This document shows, piece after piece, positions 1 to 7,844 of a stretch of DNA of 64,000 nucleotides. Source of the DNA: Ptiloglossa arizonensis (Eukaryota > Arthropoda > Insecta > Hymenoptera > Colletidae); the NCBI RefSeq assembly GCF_051014685.1, contig NW_027479449.1:1-64000 (forward strand), given 5' to 3'. The notes beneath the pieces were generated by a model. That model was not told the origin of the DNA. It saw nothing but the letters and a program-made list of their open reading frames with translations, and searched no databases. Position numbers and translations under genes: made by a program. Numbering within the stretch: the stretch's first letter is position 1; every line of letters begins with the position of its first letter.

Positions 1-2313
1 TATCCCCTCCAACCGCGGGGCCAGGGCCCGGAAATGGCCCTCGAAGCGCCAGTGGCTGTCGAGGTGAAGTCCCAGATATTTCATCTGAGACCTCACCTCG
101 ACGTCTGTCTCACCCACCCGGATCAGGGGGGGAGGCGGCTCTCCCCGGGGTCTATACATCCCGAGTACCTCGGTTTTGTGGAGAGCCACCTCCAAACCGA
201 TCCCCCTGATCCGGGAGACGACGCGCCGGACACCGTCCTCGGCGGCCCGAACAGCCCCCCTCCAGTCCCCCCCGACGGCCAACAACAAGGTGTCGTCCGC
301 ATAACATGTCAGACTGACGCCGTCGGGGAGGTCTTCGGCCCGCAGGACGGTGTCGTACCCGAGGTTCCACAGCAGGGGTCCTAACACCGACCCCTGCGGA
401 ACCCCGGAGTACACCGCTCTCCTCTCCGTCCCGCACCGGCCCGGATACTCGATCCACCTGTCGCGGAGGTAGTCCTCGACGACTGCCCTAAGGTAGGCGG
501 GGACTCGATGTTCCTCAAGCCCCCGCCTAATCGCCGCCCAGGGTAGGGTGTTAAACGCATTGGCGATGTCCAAGGACACCGCCAATGCCACCCCACCCCG
601 GGAGACCGCCGAGGCCGAGAGGGACCGGACGCGTCGAATCGCGTCGATCGTCGACCGGCCCTCCCGGAACCCGAACTGGCACTCCGCCAGCCCGGGCCCA
701 CCCCGCGACAGGTGCCCGACGATGCGGGCCGCCACGACTCTTTCTAGGAGCTTGCCCACATCGTCGAGCAGGCAAATCGGCCGGTACGCGGACGGAGAGT
801 CCGCGGGCCTACCCTCTTTCCGGAGGAGGACCATTCGGGCCACCTTCCATGCGGAGGGGAATCGCCCGGCCTCCAGGCAGCGGTCGAATAGCTCCCGGAG
901 GCCGTCACCCAGGACGTCCGCGGCCAAGACCAAGACTCGGCCGGGCACTCCCGAAGGACCCGGGGCAGTATCCTTCGCCCCGAGTCTTCGGATGGCCGCG
1001 GCTAGCTCCCCAGCCGAGACCCCCAGCTCCGCGGACCAGGTGGTCGGGTCCGCAGAGGGACGTGGCCCGCTCTCCCCCACGATCGGGAAGAGCGTGTCGA
1101 CCACGTCCCTCAAGAGCTGGGGGTCGAGACCCTCGGTGATCGGGGGGGCCCATGGCCGGAGTTTATTCAGAACTATCCGGTATGGGCGCCCCCATGGATC
1201 CCGCTCGAGGGTCTCGAGGAGCTCCTTCCAGCTCTGGGCCTTGGCCCGTTTGATGGCGACCTGCAGAGCCCTCTTTCCCGCGCGATAGGACTCGTACAGT
1301 TCCGCCGCCCTAGCCCGCGCGCCGTCGTCGCCGTTCCGTCCGGCCCGACGACGCGCGCGGGTGTACTGGCGTCGGGCCCGGACGCATGCTGTCCGCAATT
1401 CCCCGATTTCGCCCGACCACCAGTACACCGCCCGACGAGGAGACCGCGGCCCGGCCCGGGGCATCGCCGCGTCGCAAATGCGCGCGACGGCGCTCCCGAG
1501 CCGAGCCACGGCCTCCTCCAGGTCGGGCAGCCTGGTCTCCCGTCGAGGCCAGGTTTCGGCTAGAGCGGCTGCCACCAGGACGTCCTTGTCAAGGCGCCGA
1601 AGCGCCCATCTGCGTGGTGGTGGTGGGGCGCTACCCGCTCCCGGGCGGAGGTGTCGGTGCGGGGCCGCGGCGGCCTCGGGGGAGGTCAAGACCACGCGGA
1701 TATACCGGTGGTCCGATAATGTCTCCTCCCCCACCACCACGTCCCACCCGGACACCATACGCGCGGCGCCGGGGGATCCAAACGTCAAATCCACTATGGA
1801 CCCTCCCCCGCGCCGCACGCACGTCAGCTCCGACCCCCGGTTAATCAACCGGAGGTCGAAGCCCGCCGCCCAGTCGCCCAGAGCCTCGCCCCTCCGATTG
1901 GTCCTGGGGGACCCCCATGCCACAGACCAGGCATTGAAGTCCCCCAGGACCAGCACCGGCCGGGGCGCAATCCTTGTGAGGCACGCCCCCACCCCGGCCA
2001 AGTACTGCTCGAAGGCAGCAAGGCCGCAGTTGGGCGAAACGTAGCACCCCACCACGGCGACTCCCCCCCACTGGACGGCGACGAATCCCGCCCCGTTCTC
2101 CAGTAAGGAGAACGGAGGGGACCCGTCACCGCCCTGCCACACAGCCGCCACCAAGCCGCCCGCATCCCCCATCCAATGCGGATGGTCGGGGACGCGGTAC
2201 GGCTCGGCGGCGACTGCCAGACCACCCCCCCACTCCGCCAGCGTCTGACACATCAGGTCCTGCGCTGCACGGCAGTGGTTGAGGTTGGCCTGCAGGAGGA
2301 GGCGGGGAGCCAT
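1..2313 (-). CDS. ORF2: APE endonuclease / reverse transcriptase, C-terminus cut by window edge
   Basis: The minus-strand frame from the ATG at 2313-2311 stays open to position 1 (771 codons). In R1-type elements this protein nicks the target and copies the element RNA at the nick. APE domain, about residues 5-205: QANL at 8-11, E37 in AAEPYR, YVSPN about 91-95, GDFNA at 124-128 and SDH at 200-202, the expected catalytic and metal-site signatures. RT domain, about 445-755: PGPSGVPG about 451, AYRPICLLDD about 509, QFGFREGRST about 546, LDIANAF with D582, GVPQGSVLGPLLWN about 637-650, YADD at 671-674 (bases 292-303), KTEVL about 713 and YLGLHLD. All three RT catalytic aspartates (582, 673, 674) are present. 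The start is fixed by the TAATG overlap with ORF1 and by the QANL motif only eight residues in. Any C-terminal zinc finger would lie outside the window. Confidence 0.95.
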   Translation of the reverse strand, partial: MAPRLLLQANLNHCRAAQDLMCQTLAEWGGGLAVAAEPYRVPDHPHWMGDAGGLVAAVWQGGDGSPPFSLLENGAGFVAVQWGGVAVVGCYVSPNCGLAAFEQYLAGVGACLTRIAPRPVLVLGDFNAWSVAWGSPRTNRRGEALGDWAAGFDLRLINRGSELTCVRRGGGSIVDLTFGSPGAARMVSGWDVVVGEETLSDHRYIRVVLTSPEAAAAPHRHLRPGAGSAPPPPRRWALRRLDKDVLVAAALAETWPRRETRLPDLEEAVARLGSAVARICDAAMPRAGPRSPRRAVYWWSGEIGELRTACVRARRQYTRARRRAGRNGDDGARARAAELYESYRAGKRALQVAIKRAKAQSWKELLETLERDPWGRPYRIVLNKLRPWAPPITEGLDPQLLRDVVDTLFPIVGESGPRPSADPTTWSAELGVSAGELAAAIRRLGAKDTAPGPSGVPGRVLVLAADVLGDGLRELFDRCLEAGRFPSAWKVARMVLLRKEGRPADSPSAYRPICLLDDVGKLLERVVAARIVGHLSRGGPGLAECQFGFREGRSTIDAIRRVRSLSASAVSRGGVALAVSLDIANAFNTLPWAAIRRGLEEHRVPAYLRAVVEDYLRDRWIEYPGRCGTERRAVYSGVPQGSVLGPLLWNLGYDTVLRAEDLPDGVSLTCYADDTLLLAVGGDWRGAVRAAEDGVRRVVSRIRGIGLEVALHKTEVLGMYRPRGEPPPPLIRVGETDVEVRSQMKYLGLHLDSHWRFEGHFRALAPRLEGI

Positions 2314-2315
2314 TA
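2311..2315 (-). promoter_or_regulatory. TAATG overlapping stop-start joining ORF1 and ORF2
   Basis: On the minus strand the ORF1 stop TAA (2315-2313) shares its last A with the ORF2 ATG (2313-2311). The same UAAUG arrangement in the Bombyx SART1 element drives ORF2 translation by termination-reinitiation (established knowledge). Use of that mechanism here is inferred from the identical layout. It also fixes the ORF2 start. Confidence 0.85.
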
Positions 2316-4148
2316 TTTGATGGCCTCCTCACCGCCTCCTGGTGGCACCTCCGTGAGGACGGCGGCGGGGCCGATGTCCACCTCCATCGCAGACACCAAC
2401 GCCGCCGCCGCCTCCGACCTCTTCCTTGCGGCCGTCGCGTCGGTCGCGGCCAGGTCCGCGGGCGCCGCGGCGCTCGCAGCTGGGGCCGCTCTCACCGGCG
2501 CCGGGAGCGGCCCCGGCGCCCCCCTCCTCTGCCCTCGTCGGGATGGGGGGGTACATTGCTTCCCCCCCATTCGGTGCGCGGCGGGTCTCCCCATGTCCGC
2601 ACACAGCGGGCACTTGGGGGCCGCCGCGCAGTGGCTCGCGCGGTGGCCTTCGGCACCGCAGCGGTAACAAGCACCGCTGCGGTCCACCGCGGAGGTGCAC
2701 CGCTGCCTTACATGGCCCGTCTCCAGGCAGCGGTAGCACTGGAGTGGGCGTTGGGCGAGGACCTCGATCCTCGCCGACACCCACCCCACCACGATCCTCC
2801 CGACTGCTTCTAACTTCCGGGCAGCCGGAAGAGGGCACCGTGCCCACACCGCTCCCAGGCCGGAGGAGGACCGCCGGACCTCCCCGGTCCGGATGTCCCC
2901 CTCAGAGCAGCCACCGGCCTGGGCCAGCGCCCTGGCCACCTCCTCCCGGGTGACCGAGTCGTCCAGCCCACAAACGCGCAGCTCCGCGCTCTTTGTGGGC
3001 CGGGCGACCCTGACACCCCGGGGCGCCAAGGCCTCGCCCAGCTTTTCGGCCAGTCGGTCCGCCCTGGCTGCGTTGTCGGGGCCGCTCACGCGCAGCATGA
3101 GCGCCCCCGTCACCGCCCATCTCGGGCGGACCGACTCGATGGCGAGTGCGGCCAAGGATATCTTTTCCTTGGCCGCCGCCATCACCTCCCCGTAGGAGAC
3201 GCCCCCCCCCTCCGGGACGGTCAGCATGACTGCTGCCGTTGAAGGGGGGCGTCCCAGACGGGGCTTCGCCCTCCCCGCCTTTCCGTCCCTCTTCGGGGCA
3301 ACCGGCGGGGGAGGCGGCGGCACCCGGGCCGCCCTCCTCGCCGTCCTTCCCGCCCTTCGGCCAAGGACCTCGGTCCACAAGGGACCGGATGGGGGCGGCG
3401 GCGGAGGCATTTGTGCCCCCGCCGTCTCCCCCACCACGGCACCCTTGCCCTTCGTCTTTGCCGCAGGGCCCGGAACCGCGATGGTCCCCCCCTGCGGTCC
3501 CCCGCCCCTCGGTTGTTTCCCGGGCCCGGTCCTCCGTCCCGCCGGCGCTCCGTCCTTGGGGCGAAGCGCCGCCCGTATTTCCCCCCGGATGACGGCCATC
3601 ATGGCCGCCATCTTGGCGTCCATGAGGAGCTCGATGCTCCTCGTGGACGCCGCTGGCGTGGGGGGAGCTCCCGCTTTCCCTCCCCCACACGTGCATACGC
3701 CCGTCGGCCCCGGATGAGGGCGCCTCCTAAGGGCGTCCGATTCCCTCCGCAAGCAGGCCAGCTCGTCCTGCAGCGTCTCCACACGCTGCCTTAGCTGGGC
3801 GTTCGTGCACTCCAAGGCAGCTGGTACACGGCGTCCCAGCTCCTGGAGAGCCCTCCGCGCCTCCGTCGCGGCCTGGCCAACCGACCTCGCGGAGGCGGTA
3901 GTCAGCCCTCGCGAGGTGGTGGCCACCTTCTCAATAGACCTCAGGGACGAGGCAATACGGGCCGATACATGGGCCGTATCCTCGTCCCTGAGGTCCTCCT
4001 CCCCGTCGGTCACCGTGAGCAACGGTGGAGCAGCGGACGTGGACGGATCTTCCTCCGTCCTCCGCCCCTCCACCGTCCTGCGCCTCTTTACGCCCGCGGC
4101 ACTGGTCGCGGACGCCAGGGACGAGAATGGCCTAGGGAAAAAATACAC
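2313..4148 (-). CDS. ORF1: gag-like zinc-knuckle protein, 5'-truncated and fused in frame to satellite
   Basis: The frame is 611 codons and ends in TAA at 2315-2313. Numbering from the first codon of the open stretch, residues 68-143 look like a helical coiled coil (LQELGRRV, LRQRVETLQDELACLRRESDALRRR-like heptads). Next comes a basic, Pro/Gly-rich linker (about 195-305), then a conserved gag region about 306-470 that may hold an RRM-like fold. Three zinc knuckles follow: C471-C474-H479-C484 and C494-C497-H502-C507 (both CX2CX4HX4C), then C513-C516-H525-C532 (CX2CX8HX6C). In R1-clade elements this protein binds element RNA. Oddity: residues 1-8 (bases 4148-4125) are satellite, and the first codon is GTG. 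The first in-frame ATG is at about residue 176, so the native start and N-terminus are missing and this copy probably cannot make normal ORF1. Confidence 0.9.
   Translation of the reverse strand: MYFFPRPFSSLASATSAAGVKRRRTVEGRRTEEDPSTSAAPPLLTVTDGEEDLRDEDTAHVSARIASSLRSIEKVATTSRGLTTASARSVGQAATEARRALQELGRRVPAALECTNAQLRQRVETLQDELACLRRESDALRRRPHPGPTGVCTCGGGKAGAPPTPAASTRSIELLMDAKMAAMMAVIRGEIRAALRPKDGAPAGRRTGPGKQPRGGGPQGGTIAVPGPAAKTKGKGAVVGETAGAQMPPPPPPSGPLWTEVLGRRAGRTARRAARVPPPPPPVAPKRDGKAGRAKPRLGRPPSTAAVMLTVPEGGGVSYGEVMAAAKEKISLAALAIESVRPRWAVTGALMLRVSGPDNAARADRLAEKLGEALAPRGVRVARPTKSAELRVCGLDDSVTREEVARALAQAGGCSEGDIRTGEVRRSSSGLGAVWARCPLPAARKLEAVGRIVVGWVSARIEVLAQRPLQCYRCLETGHVRQRCTSAVDRSGACYRCGAEGHRASHCAAAPKCPLCADMGRPAAHRMGGKQCTPPSRRGQRRGAPGPLPAPVRAAPAASAAAPADLAATDATAARKRSEAAAALVSAMEVDIGPAAVLTEVPPGGGEEAIK
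2553..2738 (-). other. Triple zinc-knuckle region of ORF1
   Basis: It encodes residues 471-532 of the ORF1 frame. There are two canonical CX2CX4HX4C knuckles, CYRCLETGHVRQRC and CYRCGAEGHRASHC, then a longer CX2CX8HX6C finger. This three-finger cluster near the ORF1 C-terminus is typical of R1-clade gag proteins and supports the clade call. All cysteines and histidines are intact. Confidence 0.9.
4119..4132. other. 5' junction between retrotransposon and satellite
   Basis: Left of about 4124 the sequence is GC-rich ORF1; from about 4125 it matches the satellite. The bases AGAATGG at the boundary fit both a satellite monomer (which reads ...CCAGAATGG) and the element side (...ACGAGAATGG). The exact breakpoint is therefore uncertain by a base or two. 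No extra filler is visible. The monomer is broken just before the AATGGCCTAGG segment, so the second-strand target cut lies there. The matching 3' junction and any target-site duplication are outside the window. Confidence 0.8.
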
Positions 4149-7100
4149 ATACCGTTGTATTCGGGCGAGTTTCTACTTTCAGATGCAATAGGAATTTTTG
4201 GGTTAGGTCAATCCGTTCATGAGATATGGGGGTTTGAAGCCAAGAAATGGTTGAGAAGGCAAAAAATTTTTCGCACTTCTGCTGCTCCAAACGCTTATCC
4301 AGAATGGCCTAGGGAAAAAATATACATACCGTTGTAATCGGGCGAGTTTCTACTTTCAGACGCCACAGGAATTTTTGGGTTAGGTCAATCCGTTCGGGAG
4401 ATATGGGAGTTTGAAGCTAAGAAATGGTTGAGAAGACAACAAATTTTTCGCACTTCTGCTGATCCAAACGCTTAACCAGAATGACCTAGGGAAAAAATAC
4501 ACATGCCGTTGTAACCGGGCGAGTTTCTACTTTCAGATGCAATAGGAATTTTTGGGTTAGGTCAATCCGTTCGCGAGATATGGGAGTTTGAAACCAAGAA
4601 ATGGTTGAGAAGGCAAAAAATTTTTCGCAATTCTGCTGCTCCAAACGTTTAACCAGAATGGCCTAGGGAAAAAATACACATACCGTTGTATTCGGGCGAG
4701 TTTCTACTTTCAGATGCAATAGGAATTTTTGGGTTAGGTCAATCCGTTCGCGAGATATGGGGGGTTTGAAGCCAAGAAATGGTTGAGAAGGCAAAAAATT
4801 TTTCGCAATTCTGCTGATCCAAACGCTTAACCAGAATGGCCTAGGGAAAAAATACACATACCGTTGTTATCGGGCGAGTTTCTTCTTTCAGACCTAACAG
4901 GAATTTTTGGGTTAGGTCAATCCGTTCGCGAGATATGGGAGTTTGAATCCAAGAAATGGATGAGAAGGCAAAAAATTTTTCGCAATTCTGCTGCTCCAAA
5001 CGCTTAACCAGAATGGCCTAGGGAAAAAATACGCATACAGTTGTAATCGGACGAGTTTCTACTTTCAGACGCAGCAGGAATTTTTGGGTTTGGTCAATCC
5101 GTTCGCGAGATATGGGACTTTGAAGCTAAGTAATGGTTGAGAAGACAACAAATTTTTCGCAATTCTGCTGATCCAAACGCTTAACCAGAATGGCCTCGGG
5201 AAAAAATACACATACCGCTGTAATCGGGCGAGTTTCTACTTTCAGATGCAATAGGTATTTTTGGGTTAGGTCAATCCGTTCGCGAGATATGGAAGTTTGA
5301 AGCCAAGAAATGGTTGAGAAGGCAAAAAATTTTTCGCAATTCTGCTGCTCCAAACGCTTAACCAGAATGGCCTAGGGAGAAAATACACATACCGTTGTAA
5401 TCGGACGAGTTTCTACTTTCAGACGCAACAGGAATTTTTGGGTTAGGTCAATCCTTTCGCGAGATATGGGAGTTTGAATCCAAGAAATGGATGCGAAGGC
5501 AAAAAATTTTTCGCAATTCTGCTGCTCCAAACGCTTAACCAGAATGGCCTCGGGAAAAAATACACATACCGCTGTAATCGGGCGAGTTTCTACTTTCAGA
5601 TGCAATAGGTATTTTTGGGTTAGGTCAATCCGTTCGCGAGATATGGAAGTTTGAAGCCAAGGAATGGTTGAGAAGGCAAAAAATTTTTCGCAATTCTGCT
5701 GCTCCAAACGCTTAACCAGAATGGCCTCGGGAAAAAATACACATACCGCTGGAATCGGGCGAGTTTCTACTTTCAGATGCAATAGGTATTTTTGGGTTAG
5801 GTCAATCCGTTCGCGAGATATGGAAGTTTGAAGCCAAGGAATGGTTGAGAAGGCAAAAAATTTTTCGCAATTCTGCTGCTCCAAACGCTTAACCAGAATG
5901 GCCTAGGGAAAAAATACACATACCGTTGTAATCGGGCGAGTTTCTACTTTCAGACGCAACAGGAATTTTTGGGTTAGGTCAATCCTTTCGCGAGATATGG
6001 GAGTTTGAATCCAAGAAATGGATGCGAAGGCAAAAAATTTTTCGCAATTCTGCTGCTCCAAACGCTTAACCAGAATGGCCTAGGGAAAAAATACACATAC
6101 CGTTGTAATCGGGCTAGTTTCTACTTTCAGAGGCAATAGGAATTTTTGGGTTAGGTCAATCCGTTCGCGAGATATGCGAGTTTGAAGCTAAGAAATGGTT
6201 GAGAAGACAACAAATTTTTCGCAATGCTGCTGCTCCAAACGCTTAACCAGAATGGCCTAGGGAAAAAATACGCATACAGTTGTAATCGGACGAGTTTCTA
6301 CTTTCAGACGCAGCAGGAATTTTTGAGTTTGGTCAATCCGTTCGCGAGATATGGGAGTTTGAAGCCAAGAAATGGTTGAGAAGGCAAAAAATTTTTCGCA
6401 ATTCTGCTGCTCCAAACGCTTAACCAGAATGGCCTCGGGAAAAAATACACATACCGCTGTAATCGGGCGAGTTTCTACTTTCAGATGCAATAGGTATTTT
6501 TGGGTTAGGACAATCCGTTCGCGAGATATGGAAGTTTGAAGCCAAGGAATGGTTGAGAAGGCAAAAAATTTTTCGCAATTCTGCTGCTCCAAACGCTTAA
6601 CCAGAATGGCCTAGGGAAAAAATACACATACCGTTGTAATCGGGCGAGTTTCTACTTTCAGACGCAACAGGAATTTTTGGGTTAGGTCAATCCTTTCGCG
6701 AGATATGGGAGTTTGAATCCAAGAAATGGATGCGAAGGCAAAAAATTTTTCGCAATTCTGCTGCTCCAAACGCTTAACCAGAATGGCCTCGGGAAAAAAT
6801 ACACATACCGCTGTAATCGGGCGAGTTTCTACTTTCAGATGCAATAGGTATTTTTGGGTTAGGTCAATCCGTTCGCGAGATATGGAAGTTTGAAGCCAAG
6901 GAATGGTTGAGAAGGCAAAATATTTTTCGCAATTCTGCTGCTCCAAACGCTTAACCAGAATGGCCTAGGGAAAAAATACACATACCGTTGTAATCGGGCG
7001 AGTTTCTACTTTCAGACGCAACAGGAATTTTTGGGTTAGGTCAATCCTTTCGCGAGATATGGGAGTTTGAATCCAAGAAATGGATGCGGAGGCAAAAAAT

Positions 7101-7844
7101 TTTTCGCAATTCTGCTGCTCCAAACGCTTAACCAGAATGGCCTAGGGAAAAAATACACATACCGTTGTAATCGGGCTAGTTTCTACTTTCAGAGGCAATA
7201 GGAATTTTTGGGTTAGGTCAATCCGTTCGCGAGATATGCGAGTTTGAAGCTAAGAAATGGTTGAGAAGACAACAAATTTTTCGCAATGCTGCTGCTCCAA
7301 ACGCTTAACCAGAATGGCCTAGGGAAAAAATACGCATACAGTTGTAATCGGACGAGTTTCTACTTTCAGACGCAGCAGGAATTTTTGGGTTTGGTCAATC
7401 CGTTCGCGAGATATGGGAGTTTGAAGCCAAGAAATGGTTGAAAAGGCAAAAAATTTTTCGCAATTCTGCTGCTCCAAACGCTTAACCAGAATGGCCTCGG
7501 GAAAAAAATACACATACCGCTGTAATCGGGCGAGTTTCTACTTTCAGATGCAATAGGTATTTTTGGGTTAGGTCAATCCGTTCGCGAGATATGGAAGTTT
7601 GAAGCCAAGAAATGGTTGAGAAGGCAAAAAATTTTTCGCAATTCTGCTGCTCCAAACGCTGAACCAGAATGGCCTAGGGAGAAAATACACATACCGTTGT
7701 AATCGGGCGAGTTTCTACTTTCAGACGCAACAGGAATTTTTGGGTTAGGTCAATCCTTTCGCGAGATATGGGAGTTTGAATCCAAGAAATGGATGCGAAG
7801 GCAAAAAATTTTTCGCAATTCTGCTGCTCCAAACGCTTAACCAG
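4126..7844. repeat. Retrotransposon-proximal satellite block, more divergent and short-order
   Basis: The first monomers carry private changes not seen deeper in the array: GTTCATGAGATATGGGGG in the first, GTTCGGGAGA and AATATAC in the second, AATGACCTAGG in the third, GACCTAACAGG about 4890. Monomer 4657-4834 has one extra G. From about 5370 shorter-order copying appears. The TACGCATACAG class recurs at 5030, 6269 (7 monomers) and 7331 (6 monomers), and segments near 6070 and 7132 match at 1062 bp. There is one extra A near 7507. Long 11-mer units begin only to the right of this block. Confidence 0.75.

Larger units (their letters stand above)
1..4124 (-). mobile_element. R1-clade non-LTR retrotransposon, partial (5'-truncated; 3' end outside window)
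   Basis: This is a LINE-type element read on the minus strand. It has a gag-like ORF1 with three zinc knuckles, then a one-base TAATG overlap into ORF2, which carries an APE-type endonuclease and a reverse transcriptase with YADD. That order and the motif wording fit the R1 clade (R1, TRAS, SART, Waldo and relatives); I cannot assign the family. The sequence is very GC-rich, unlike the 42% GC satellite it abuts. No LTR, 5' UTR or promoter is seen. The 5' end stops inside ORF1 coding sequence at about 4124, next to satellite, which suggests incomplete target-primed reverse transcription. The rest of ORF2, the 3' UTR, any poly(A) tail and the second target flank lie left of position 1. No stop or frameshift was found in the visible part, so the copy seems young. 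Confidence 0.93.

Noticed and set aside
34..2332. Plus-strand and off-frame open frames across the ORF2 region
   Set aside because: They are low-complexity Arg/Pro/Gly-rich shadows caused by the high GC content. The minus-strand frame with endonuclease and RT motifs explains the region.
1..4124. LTR retrotransposon or retrovirus-like element
   Set aside because: The APE endonuclease sits before the RT, and no protease, integrase or LTR is seen. The RT wording and ORF layout are those of a non-LTR R1-clade element.
2329..4191. Open frames overlapping ORF1 in other frames
   Set aside because: They are shadows of the GC-rich gag-like frame and contain no zinc knuckles or other family features.
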